Source: Lysinibacillus sp. KCTC 33748
GTDB taxonomy: Bacteria > Bacillota > Bacilli > Bacillales_A > Planococcaceae
Assembly (NCBI RefSeq): GCF_002237755.1
Contig: NZ_MWSJ01000002.1
Location: forward strand, 1 to 64,000
Direction: 5' to 3'
DNA: 64,000 nucleotides
Shown here: one piece after another, positions 26,604-35,155 of the stretch
Position numbering within the stretch: the first letter of the stretch is position 1
Layout of the letters: every line of letters begins with the position of its first letter
Notes under the pieces: generated by a model
The model's input: the letters and a program-made list of their open reading frames with translations, nothing else
The model's database searches: none
What the model was told of the DNA's origin: nothing
Translations under genes and position numbers: made by a program

Positions 26604-28206
26604 TATGGACGATTTAATAAAAGAAAAAGTGAAGTACGATGAAGTAGAATATCCTAATGAGAATGAAATGTGGAGTAAAATCATCCGTAAACAACGAAAT
26701 CATAATTATAAAATTAAAAAACATAGCTATAAACCCAAAATTATATTAACTGCCATTATGTTTACAATTGTTTTATCAGCCACACCTGTATTTGCTAAAT
26801 ATACAACAGAAATCTTGGACTGGATGCGAAATATGAATAGAACAGGCGTTATTACTTCTTTAGAAAATGGCTTTGGACAGGAAATCAATAAAACTGTAGA
26901 AAACGAAGCTGGTGTATTAAATATTCATAATGTAATTTCAGATCAAAATGGGACTACTATTAACTTTAGCTTAGACATTGATCACGATTATCCAATAGAT
27001 TATGCAGACTTCGAACAAGCATTACTCAAAATAAATGACGAAAAAGAAATACAGATGGAAACAAGTGCAGTATATAATCAGGAATCGGATAAATTAGTAG
27101 GGATCCTACATACAAATGAGGAAATCCCACATAACAGCCATGTTACACTTCAACTTGGTGGTGTAAAGGAGATACAGCTGAAAAGTGTAGAGTTAAAAAA
27201 TGTAGTTCAATCGAACGCGTTCCCTGAAAAGATTACTATTAATCAAGATGGAGTATCACAAATAGAATTCACTTCAAATGGATATCAAAACGGGCAATAT
27301 ACATTGGATTATCTTATCGACCTGGAAGAGTCCAATAACATAGAAGACGCATATGTATCTTATAAAATTCAAAATGAAACCATTGCGAGTTTTGGCGTCA
27401 CTCATAAACGTCCTCAAGCAAATGTCATTAAAAGAAGTGATTCACTAGAGATACAAAAAGAAGCGGTAGAAAAATTAGGGATATTTTTAAGTTATACTGA
27501 TACAGTAAGTTATAAACCAGAAACGTGGAACCTGGATTTTAAATACAATCAAGATCTTGCTAAAAAGTCTACTTTTGTTATGGATATAGACGAAAAAGTT
27601 GAGGTAGGCTCACAGCAACTTCAATTTAACGAGCTTGTGATTACACCGAGTAATGTGAAGCTTTATTTTGATGAAAAATATACAGATTCTAACTCTAATA
27701 TAGCTCATTTCAATTATCGTCAGATTAAATTACGAATTGGTGAACAAGAATTGTCAGGAAATTATTTTGATGATTATCTTTCCTTTGAAACACAGGAGCT
27801 AATAAAAGATATTACGAATAAAGAAATTTCACTTACTTTAAATGATGCGAAGGTTTCTTATGAAGCTGAAAAGCAAGACAAAGTAGAGCTAACAAATATT
27901 TCTGATGTGCCAAAGACTATAAAAACAGAATTAAACGGGTATCCAATTGATATTACCTACTATACAAAAGGTAATGATTTAATTGTTGAATCAGAAAGTA
28001 AGAACGAGCAATTTGGTGGTATCACACAAAATGTTATTTATCAGAATGGCAAAAGAATCTTTGCTGAAACTCGTTCTAATGATGGGGTGTTAAGAACACA
28101 TAACCAAGTAGAAACATTTAAAAATATAAAGGAAAAAGATATTACATTAAACTTCTTCCTTTATACTGTCAATGAAGATCGAGCTAAAACTATTGTTTTA
28201 CAGTAA
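26596..28206 (+). CDS. DUF4179 membrane protein, predicted anti-sigma factor
   Basis: This 536-residue partner of the ECF sigma factor starts inside its 3' end (ATGAGTAA overlap) with GGAGGGATC as ribosome site. An N-terminal cytoplasmic segment of about 45 residues precedes one membrane helix (IILTAIMFTIVLSATPVFAK). DUF4179 follows (YTTEILDWMRNMNRTGVITS) and then a long beta-rich extracellular part. In this family the N-terminal tail binds sigma and the outer domain senses a signal. The signal is unknown. Confidence 0.85.
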   Translation: MSNMDDLIKEKVKYDEVEYPNENEMWSKIIRKQRNHNYKIKKHSYKPKIILTAIMFTIVLSATPVFAKYTTEILDWMRNMNRTGVITSLENGFGQEINKTVENEAGVLNIHNVISDQNGTTINFSLDIDHDYPIDYADFEQALLKINDEKEIQMETSAVYNQESDKLVGILHTNEEIPHNSHVTLQLGGVKEIQLKSVELKNVVQSNAFPEKITINQDGVSQIEFTSNGYQNGQYTLDYLIDLEESNNIEDAYVSYKIQNETIASFGVTHKRPQANVIKRSDSLEIQKEAVEKLGIFLSYTDTVSYKPETWNLDFKYNQDLAKKSTFVMDIDEKVEVGSQQLQFNELVITPSNVKLYFDEKYTDSNSNIAHFNYRQIKLRIGEQELSGNYFDDYLSFETQELIKDITNKEISLTLNDAKVSYEAEKQDKVELTNISDVPKTIKTELNGYPIDITYYTKGNDLIVESESKNEQFGGITQNVIYQNGKRIFAETRSNDGVLRTHNQVETFKNIKEKDITLNFFLYTVNEDRAKTIVLQ

Positions 28207-28546
28207 ATCGTTTTAACTTCTTTCAGTACGTGTTTTATGTAAAGAAAGTGAAACGGCAGTTACAAGTGTTTTCGTAGCGACAGTACACGACTGATTGATG
28301 TTTTATGGCAGATTAGCGAAACTGTTTGTACGACATCCAAAGGTAACGCTACTTTAAGGCACTTGATAATAAAAGGATGATTCAATAGAGTATAGAAAAA
28401 GCGTGTTTTGAATAATTCAAAACACGCTTTTCTTTTCCTTATATAGCATTAAATTCACTCCTCTCAGTTGCTGCCATTACTATTCATTGAAAAAGTAATA
28501 ATAATATATTATAAAGGAGCAATAAAAAGATAGGAACTTAGATCTA
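28207..28546. other. Intergenic stretch with terminator, no gene seen
   Basis: Holds a palindromic terminator 190 bp after the DUF4179 gene. No frame of note. Confidence 0.5.
28397..28432. terminator. Strong palindromic terminator
   Basis: AAAAGCGTGTTTTGAAT and ATTCAAAACACGCTTTT are perfect complements with a 1-base loop; T-rich on both strands. Confidence 0.85.
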
Positions 28547-29131
28547 ATGAAAATTGAAATTAGTGATATTACCCAAATGCGATATGAAGAATTTCTTCAG
28601 TTTAAGATGTTAGGAAACCCTAATTATGTATTTGATATTATCTTTCCGGACACGATGAGTTTGCACATGGAAACGATTCAAATTTGGATGGAGAAAATTG
28701 ATGCATTTCCAATATACTTTTGTATTCAAATTATAAATATTCATACGAATGATTTTGAATTAATTTGTAATGAAAACAGTTTAGATTTTGAATATATTGG
28801 AAAATGCGAAAATTTGAAGGTTGCTATTCTTGAAATTTTAAATAGTGAATCATTTTCTGTTCTTTTCCCTTTTATAAAATTAACAGGTAGTATGGAAGAT
28901 TTAGTTTTTTGGTCTTCTAGGAGGGACTGCTTTTCAGTTGATAAAAAGAGACGTCCAAGAGGATTGTTTGATCTTGTAAATATAAACTTCGATGTTGAAA
29001 CGACTGTCTTTAGTCTAATTCAAGCTGGTACTTTGTTAGAAGTTTATTCTAACAGTTCTTTTTTTAATTCATATGAAGATATTGTTAACTCGCTACCAGA
29101 TTTCTCAATACCAATAAAATCAGAAGAATAA
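28547..29131 (+). CDS. Hypothetical protein (194 aa)
   Basis: I do not recognise this family. It is a soluble, acidic protein with alternating beta and helix segments. Readable stretches are FLQFKMLGNPNYVFDIIFPD and FWSSRRDCFSVDKKRRPRG, the latter unusually basic. The ribosome site is weak (AGGAAC 11 bases before the ATG). It stands alone between terminator-bearing regions. Confidence 0.5.
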   Translation: MKIEISDITQMRYEEFLQFKMLGNPNYVFDIIFPDTMSLHMETIQIWMEKIDAFPIYFCIQIINIHTNDFELICNENSLDFEYIGKCENLKVAILEILNSESFSVLFPFIKLTGSMEDLVFWSSRRDCFSVDKKRRPRGLFDLVNINFDVETTVFSLIQAGTLLEVYSNSSFFNSYEDIVNSLPDFSIPIKSEE

Positions 29132-29477
29132 TAAATAAAAAATACACCTATTGAATGATGCTATTCATCTAAACGTGAGTAATAAATTATTTAAGAATAA
29201 TTTTTTTCTCAATGTGGAACCTTATTAGGGTTAAATTATTCTGCACCATTTACTCGAATTTTTGAATCTGTGCTCTAGGACATCGCTTTTTTAACTCAAC
29301 GATGAACTCGAATGTATCCTTTAGTGAAATCTTGATACCTATTAAGAATAGTTAGCAAAAAACTTTTTATAGATATTTCACCAACATTTAGAGAACTAGT
29401 TAAATATTTTTCAAATAAAGAATAATTGTGATATTATTTTAAGAAACATGATTTTAATAGCGGAGGATAAATTTTTT
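29132..29477. other. Intergenic stretch, promoter of the cheY-like cassette
   Basis: No gene seen. TTGTGATATTATTTT shortly before 29440 is AT-rich and could be part of the promoter. GCGGAGG at 29459-29465 is the ribosome site of the receiver gene. Confidence 0.4.
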
Positions 29478-29837
29478 ATGAAAGTACTTGTAGTAGATGA
29501 TTCCGTGTTTTCTCAAAAAACAACAATACAAACATTAAAATCTATTTACCCTGATGCTGTTTATGAAACAGCAAATGACGGTGTTGAAGGTATTGAAGTA
29601 TTTGCAACTTTTCTACCTGACCTTGTATTTATGGATTTATTAATGCCTAAGATGAGTGGACAAGAGGCAATTAGACAATTATTAGAGAAATATCCAACGG
29701 CTAAAATTATCGTGCTTTCAGCTGACGTACAATTGGCGGTTCGTGACGAGGTTTTATCTGCTGGAGCGTTAGCATTTATTAATAAACCGATAAATGTTGC
29801 GAAACTGAAGGAGATAGAATTATTGATAGAAGGGTGA
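29478..29837 (+). CDS. CheY-like single-domain response regulator
   Basis: This 119-residue receiver domain has the complete phosphorylation site: the acidic pair VVDDS, phospho-Asp in VFMDLLMP, Ser of VLSAD and Lys of NKPI. It has no output domain, so it acts by protein contact or by titrating phosphate. The start at MKVLVVDD has GGAGG 12 bases upstream. It heads a cassette with a CheC-like phosphatase 5 bp downstream and a diguanylate cyclase overlapping that gene. Confidence 0.9.
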   Translation: MKVLVVDDSVFSQKTTIQTLKSIYPDAVYETANDGVEGIEVFATFLPDLVFMDLLMPKMSGQEAIRQLLEKYPTAKIIVLSADVQLAVRDEVLSAGALAFINKPINVAKLKEIELLIEG

Positions 29838-29842
29838 TTTAG

Positions 29843-30475
29843 TTGTTGACAACAACACAAGAGGATATATTGAAAGAGCTGTATAATGTATTTGTCGGTG
29901 AGGCAGCTAACTTATTATCAGAAATTCTTCAAAAAAGAATTTTTTTGTCAGTACCAGAGATAACTTTACTAGGGTTACAAGAATTAAAGTCTGGCAATCA
30001 AGAAGAGCTGACTCCTGTAATAAATGGTACAGTACTATCTACCTCTTTAAAGTTTGGTAATGTCTTTTCTGGTAGAGCAGATTTTATTTTTCCGGCAGAG
30101 CAAATTAAATATTTGACTGCGCTTTGCTTAGGGGAAGAATATACAGAAGAGATTGAAGAGCTTTCATTTAATGATGAGGATTTTGATGTTGTAAAGGAAA
30201 TAGGCAATATCATTCTAAATTCTATTATGGGTGGTATGGGAAGCCTGCTGAAGATGAAACTAGAGTACGATGTGCCACAGGTAATTTTACATAATGAAGG
30301 AGAGTTTTATAAAACACTGACTAGCTCCGGGGATAGCAATGTATTATTACTTTATGTAAGTTTTGATGTAGATGATTCAAAGGTTCTAGGCATCATTTTA
30401 ATTAAGTTTTCATTAGAATCAATCGAATTTTTAATTCAAAAAGTGGACGAGATTAGTAGGGATTTGGATGAATGA
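29843..30475 (+). CDS. CheC-family CheY-P phosphatase
   Basis: This 210-residue protein has two CheC-type active-site helices: ELYNVFVGEAANLLSEIL (about 12-29) and EIGNIILNSIMGGMG (about 118-132). Both have the Glu-x-x-Asn pair that dephosphorylates CheY. TTG start with AGGGTG upstream. It is bracketed by a CheY-like gene and a cyclase, so the predicted role is to reset that receiver rather than the flagellar CheY. Confidence 0.85.
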   Translation: MLTTTQEDILKELYNVFVGEAANLLSEILQKRIFLSVPEITLLGLQELKSGNQEELTPVINGTVLSTSLKFGNVFSGRADFIFPAEQIKYLTALCLGEEYTEEIEELSFNDEDFDVVKEIGNIILNSIMGGMGSLLKMKLEYDVPQVILHNEGEFYKTLTSSGDSNVLLLYVSFDVDDSKVLGIILIKFSLESIEFLIQKVDEISRDLDE

Positions 30476-31367
30476 TTTATATGTGGCAATCGTCAATCAG
30501 CTAGATAATGGCATTATTTTATTGGATGAGCAATTGAACATTCAATTATGGAATAAATGGTTAGTCAAGTACACAGGTAGAAGTGAAGAAGAGGTTAAAG
30601 GTTTACCGATCACAACAGTTGTTCCACGTTTTGATAAAAAGATTTATGCCTATATGTTTGAAAAGGCTTTGTCGGATAAACAAAAAAGCTTTTGCTCAGC
30701 AGCGATGCATCAATATTTTGTGGAAAATAAGTGTGAAAAGATGAAGCCACCTCGTCAAAATATTTTAATTCAACATATACAAATAGAACATACATCGTAT
30801 TTAATGATAGAACTTTATGATGTATCTAATCACTATAAGCGCATTCAAAACTTAAATAAGTATTTAAAAAGTTCGATTGATTTTTCCAAAAATCTGGAGC
30901 ACTTTGTTTATTATGATAGTTTAACGAATTTACCGAATCGTAAATTTATGTTAGATCGTTTAGAGCGTTTAATCGAAGAAGAGGATCAGGTATTTTCGCT
31001 ATTTTTCATAGATTTGAATGGCTTTAAAGCAGTAAATGACCAGTTTGGACATCTACAGGGAGATTTATTACTGCAAATGTTTGCGGAACGGTGCAAGCAA
31101 TTTACTCAAAAGCAGGAAGTTTGGGCACGTCTTGGCGGAGATGAATTTGTGTTATTAGTTGAACATATCACTACGGCAAATGAAGTTGAACCGTATACAG
31201 AAAAAGTACACGAGTTATTACGGGAGCCGTTTAGCATCGAGGAACAGCAAATTGTGATTTCAGCAAGTATCGGCTGTGCGCGTTTTCCACAAGATGGGGC
31301 TACAGCGAAGCAATTATTGAGTGTAGCAGATAATCAAATGTATCTTCAAAAAGCAAAAAAAGCATAA
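30468..31367 (+). CDS. PAS-GGDEF diguanylate cyclase
   Basis: This soluble 299-residue enzyme is predicted to make c-di-GMP from two GTP. The PAS domain lies at about 5-125 (LDNGIILLDEQLNIQLWNKW), a linker helix leads to the cyclase, and the active-site loop is RLGGDEF near 227. No RxxD inhibition site lies before it, so product inhibition is not expected by that route. It overlaps the CheC-like gene by 8 bases. Coupling to the receiver/phosphatase pair suggests chemotaxis-style control of c-di-GMP. Confidence 0.92.
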   Translation: MNDLYVAIVNQLDNGIILLDEQLNIQLWNKWLVKYTGRSEEEVKGLPITTVVPRFDKKIYAYMFEKALSDKQKSFCSAAMHQYFVENKCEKMKPPRQNILIQHIQIEHTSYLMIELYDVSNHYKRIQNLNKYLKSSIDFSKNLEHFVYYDSLTNLPNRKFMLDRLERLIEEEDQVFSLFFIDLNGFKAVNDQFGHLQGDLLLQMFAERCKQFTQKQEVWARLGGDEFVLLVEHITTANEVEPYTEKVHELLREPFSIEEQQIVISASIGCARFPQDGATAKQLLSVADNQMYLQKAKKA

Positions 31368-32018
31368 ATAAATAGATTGTCGAGCTTCATCAAGGTACAA
31401 TTTTGGCATAATGCGGCACTCTTGGTTTTGATACGTATCAAAACCAAGAGTGCTTTTTGTTTTGATTAAGATCGATGTTACATATTTAAAAGGTGATATT
31501 GTTTTATGATTACAGAAAGTTTCAATGAATTAATAACAAGCGGATTCCATGTCTAATTAAGATATGATATCCGCTTGTCTCTTTCATTATAATGCTAAAA
31601 AAGGACGAACAAAATGCTAGTACACATAAATAAAGGTTCTGCTAGCAATTGATTTACACAGCAAAAGGACACAAAATAGTTATCTAATTAATAAACGTAA
31701 TAAAAATGTCGGAAAATAACACAGAAATGTCACAAAAATAATAAAGATATCAGTACATTTAAAAGATAATATTCCGATATTTAATAATATCTAACGTCTA
31801 TATTCATGATACATCCATTATTTAGAATAAAAAAGTAATTTCAAAATCCAGAGTAACTTTATACAAAAATTTGAATGATAAATTAATCCTCTTTTTTAAA
31901 AAAGTAAAAGCTCTATTAAACCAAATGTTATTTGAATAGTAATACTAGAATAACATTAGGAACTCCCGAAAATATTATTGTAATAGAGCAATTGAGAAAT
32001 AGTGGCAGGAGGAACAAA
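31368..32018. other. Intergenic stretch, two hairpins, no gene
   Basis: After the cyclase terminator there is a second imperfect hairpin (AAGCGGAT with ATCCGCTT, about 31538-31576) followed by T-rich DNA. The rest is AT-rich leader of the Fic-like gene. Confidence 0.5.
31416..31453. terminator. Perfect 19-bp-arm palindromic terminator
   Basis: GCACTCTTGGTTTTGATAC is followed at once by its exact complement, then TTTTTG. It ends the CheY-CheC-cyclase cassette. Confidence 0.88.
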
Positions 32019-33062
32019 ATGAGAAATTTTTTCGAAGATCAGTACATAAATATTGATCAGCAACTAATAACCTTAGTCAGTGAAATTAGTGAATATAAAG
32101 GTATGTTGACCGCTTATAAAGAGCAAAGACCTGATATATTCACTAGCCTTGAAAAAGCTATACCCCTACAGTACATAAAAAACTATATTTCAGTTTATGA
32201 GGACATAAAAGTTTCAAATAAGCGATTAAAAGAAATTATTTTAGATGATATGATACCCCAATCAATTTCGGAAGATGCGATTTTTTGTTATTATGAAACT
32301 TTGACTCTTGTACATAAACAATCTCGTACTTTTTCTATAAGTCCAGATACTATACAAGAATTGCATTTTCAATTAATTCATTATAATACCTCTGACAGCG
32401 CGAAATGGCGCCAAAAGCCATTTTCTATTCCAGGAATTCCTGAAAAAGGGATGCACACGATTTGTTATCGTCCTCTTCCACCTGAAAATGTTCCACAGGC
32501 TATAGAACAATTATGCAACCAGTACAATTTATTAAACCGCAAAAAAGAGATGCCTACACTTATATTGATCGCTCGTTTTATATTCAATTTTTATTGCATA
32601 ATCCCTTTTAGTCAAGGTAATGGTAGATTAACATTAATGTTCTTGCAATTACTATTAGTAAAAAGCGGACATACATTTGTAAAATACGTTTGTTTAGATG
32701 AATATATAAAGAAAAGAGAATCTGAATACTATGAAGCTATATTTAAATCATCGGTTAATTGGTACTGTAATGGACACAATATGAACTTTTGGTTAAAAGA
32801 GTTCTTGATGATTATTTTAGAGGCTTATAAAGATTTACATAGCAGAGTACTGGATTCTATATGTAAACATACTAAGGTAGAACGAATTCAGAATTTCATT
32901 CATAATCAACAACAACCTTTTACAAAAGATTGCATTCGGAGCATTTATCCAGATATAGCCGAAAGTACAATTAGTAAAGCTTTAACTGATTTACAATTAT
33001 TAGGCGAAATTAAGCTTATCTCAAAAGGAAGAAATGCGCGCTGGATGACAGTTCAATCTTAG
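32019..33062 (+). CDS. Fic-fold protein lacking the catalytic histidine, with C-terminal winged helix
   Basis: AGGAGG precedes the ATG of MRNFFEDQYI, giving 347 residues. The Fic core is clear (FIFNFYCIIPFSQGNGRLTL), but the canonical HPFx(D/E)GNGRxxR has changed. His is Ile, the acidic residue is Gln and the last Arg is Leu, while the anion-binding GNGR is kept. AMP transfer by the usual chemistry is therefore not expected. The C-terminus (about 290-345) is a winged helix ending GRNARWMTVQ. It is the nearest gene upstream of the tripartite toxin, about 740 bp away and same strand. Confidence 0.85.
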   Translation: MRNFFEDQYINIDQQLITLVSEISEYKGMLTAYKEQRPDIFTSLEKAIPLQYIKNYISVYEDIKVSNKRLKEIILDDMIPQSISEDAIFCYYETLTLVHKQSRTFSISPDTIQELHFQLIHYNTSDSAKWRQKPFSIPGIPEKGMHTICYRPLPPENVPQAIEQLCNQYNLLNRKKEMPTLILIARFIFNFYCIIPFSQGNGRLTLMFLQLLLVKSGHTFVKYVCLDEYIKKRESEYYEAIFKSSVNWYCNGHNMNFWLKEFLMIILEAYKDLHSRVLDSICKHTKVERIQNFIHNQQQPFTKDCIRSIYPDIAESTISKALTDLQLLGEIKLISKGRNARWMTVQS

Positions 33063-33120
33063 TCTATACCTTTTTAGGTAGGCTAATAAGTTTTTACAAA
33101 ACTAAATAAAAATCTAATTA

Positions 33121-33161
33121 AAGAACCGATTGCCAATCTTCAATAAGCAATTGGTTCTTTA
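33121..33161 (+). terminator. Terminator of the Fic-like gene
   Basis: AAAGAACCGATTGC pairs with GCAATTGGTTCTTT (one G-T pair). Confidence 0.7.
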
Positions 33162-33317
33162 CATTTCAATCTAGAAACATGAAAAATCTCAAAAGTGCCT
33201 TGTAACTACAAAGTCAATGATACCCCTCAATAATGAAAATTAAGTAGGTACCATCTCACAGCTAATATCTATTACCAGAAGAGTCTTATTGGGAATCAAT
33301 ATATGTAAACTTCAACT

Positions 33318-33475
33318 TATTTCAGCGGGTATCCAAACACCCGCTAAAATATAGGAACTCAGTCTAAGAAAACCACGCTATGGCATTACCGAAATGACCG
33401 ACAACCTGCTGGCCCATGCCTAAGTACAAAGCCGATTCCAGACATAATTAAGCCAAGGAATAATTAATAGAATTA
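33318..33475. repeat. Structured intergenic repeat, copy 1 (diverged)
   Basis: It contains AGCGGGTATCCAAACACCCGCT, GGAACTCAGTCTAAGAAAAC, ATTACCGAAATGACCGACAA and AAGCCGATTCCAGAC in the same order as copies 2 and 3. The terminal hairpin is eroded to AATTAAGCCAAGGAATAATT. Confidence 0.75.
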
Positions 33476-33524
33476 TTCCAATTCACATAATTCATCCATT
33501 ATTAACAAAAATATGTCATTATTT

Positions 33525-33539
33525 AGTCGTCAGACGACT
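33525..33539. promoter_or_regulatory. 15-bp palindrome, candidate operator of the toxin operon
   Basis: AGTCGTC-A-GACGACT is a perfect inverted repeat 265 bp before the first toxin gene. Its GC content stands out from the AT-rich surroundings. Confidence 0.45.
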
Positions 33540-33601
33540 GAACTTCGTTATATTGTGACACATTCAGATGAATATTGTTAATATTAATCCATTTTCAGAC
33601 T

Positions 33602-33650
33602 CGGAATTACAGTGAAATAACCTATTTTAGCGTGAAATAGGTTAATTCCG
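33602..33650 (+). promoter_or_regulatory. Stem-loop in the toxin leader
   Basis: Outer arms CGGAATT/AATTCCG and inner arms AACCTATTT/AAATAGGTT form a bipartite stem. No T-run follows, so it is not a typical terminator; it may stabilise or regulate the leader RNA. Confidence 0.5.
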
Positions 33651-33803
33651 TCGTTATTTGCTAAAAAATGTGTACATGACTAAAATTTACATCATAGGAA
33701 ATAGAAAGAATTTTTCCTAAACTCAAGTAAATTGGGGGTGCTCAAACTAAATAAAAAATCGTAGGAATTATTTTGAAAAATATCATATAGGGAGGAAAAT
33801 GGA

Positions 33804-35123
33804 ATGAAAAGGAAATTAATTGCAGGATTAATGATAACATCCATTGTTGCTACAGGAGTTGTTCCTGTACATACTTTTGCAACGCCTATTGCTCAAGCAG
33901 AACTTCAAGAAGAGAACATGACTCTTTCTTCATCTTTAAGAAAATTAGGTGCACAATCTAAGTTAATCCAAATGTATATAGACCAATCTTTAATGAACCC
34001 GAATGTACAGCTAGATGAAGTACCAGCTTTACATACAGATCAATTCCTAATAAAACAAGATATGAAAGAATGGACATCGGAACTCTATCCAAAGTTAATT
34101 CTAATTAATTCAAAAAGTAAAGGATTTGCCACTAAATTTAATAGCTATTATCCAACATTAAAGGAATATGTAGATAATAAGGAAGATAAGGAAGGTTTCC
34201 TCGATAGGCTAGAAGTCCTTCAAGAAATGGTTATGACAAACCAAGAAGGTATTCAATATCAGATTAATGAATTAACAGATCTTCAATTACAGCTTGATAA
34301 AAAACTTAAAAATCTCGATACTGATGTGGCAAAAGCTCAGGAAGTACTTAGTTTAGAAGGAACAGGGAAGATAGACAAGCTAAAAGGTGAATTACTAGAT
34401 ACTAAAAAATCAATTCAAAATAATTTGCAAGAAATAGCGTTTCTACCGGGAGCTTTAAATGAACAAGGACTAAAAATATTCCAAGAGATCTATAGTCTTT
34501 CAAAAGATATTATTGAACCAGCTGCTCAAACAGCGGCAGCAGCGTATAACAAAGGAAAAGAAATTAACAACGCTATTTTAGAAGCAGAGAAAAAAGCAGA
34601 GCAAGAAGCAAAAGAAAATGGTAAAACTGCTTTAGAGATTGAAGCTGCTAAAAAAGAAGCGCGGGAATCAATAGAAAAAAATAATAAAGGTGAAATTGCA
34701 GCAGCAGCAGCTACAAAAGCGAAAGAGCATGACCTTATGAAAGTAATTGACTCAGAAAGAATCAAGAAAACATATAGTACCTTCGCTGAAGTAAATAATC
34801 TAAAGGCAGAACAACGAGCGTATTTAAATGATTTAGAGCAGCAAAACCAAAAATTATATGATTTAACAACGAAACTATCGATAGCAGATTTACAACAATC
34901 AATGCTTCTACTTATGCAACATGATTTACATACATTTGCTAGCCAAGTGGATGTAGAACTTGATCTATTGAAACGCTATAAAGAAGATTTGAATTTAATA
35001 AATAGTAGTATCACAAAGTTAAGTACTGATGCTGATACTGCTAACAATTTATCTCAAAAAGATACATTAAGACGATTAAAAAATTGTATTGGTCAACTTG
35101 AAGAACAAGTTCATAAATTTTGA
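33804..35123 (+). CDS. Hbl/Nhe-type tripartite toxin component 1 (L2/NheA-like)
   Basis: This secreted 439-residue subunit belongs to the Bacillus haemolytic/non-haemolytic enterotoxin family (alpha-helical pore-forming toxins). The signal peptide ends near VHTFA. Long helices follow. The head region (about 238-320) is Ala/Glu/Lys-rich and amphipathic, without the hydrophobic hairpin seen in components 2 and 3, as in L2/NheA-type subunits that join the complex last. The length is like Hbl L2. GGGAGG precedes the ATG. First gene of a three-gene operon. Confidence 0.82.
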   Translation: MKRKLIAGLMITSIVATGVVPVHTFATPIAQAELQEENMTLSSSLRKLGAQSKLIQMYIDQSLMNPNVQLDEVPALHTDQFLIKQDMKEWTSELYPKLILINSKSKGFATKFNSYYPTLKEYVDNKEDKEGFLDRLEVLQEMVMTNQEGIQYQINELTDLQLQLDKKLKNLDTDVAKAQEVLSLEGTGKIDKLKGELLDTKKSIQNNLQEIAFLPGALNEQGLKIFQEIYSLSKDIIEPAAQTAAAAYNKGKEINNAILEAEKKAEQEAKENGKTALEIEAAKKEARESIEKNNKGEIAAAAATKAKEHDLMKVIDSERIKKTYSTFAEVNNLKAEQRAYLNDLEQQNQKLYDLTTKLSIADLQQSMLLLMQHDLHTFASQVDVELDLLKRYKEDLNLINSSITKLSTDADTANNLSQKDTLRRLKNCIGQLEEQVHKF

Positions 35124-35155
35124 TAGTTTATCGAAAAAATTAGGAGGGATTAGAT

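Larger units (their letters stand above)
33063..33803. other. Long leader between Fic-like gene and toxin operon
   Basis: It contains the Fic-gene terminator, copy 1 of the structured intergenic repeat, a 15-bp palindrome, a large stem-loop, and the ribosome site GGGAGGAAAATGGA. I found no PlcR-box-like sequence. Confidence 0.5.

Noticed and set aside
33480..33803. PlcR box upstream of the toxin operon
   Set aside because: No sequence close to TATGNANNNNTNCATA was found on reading the leader.
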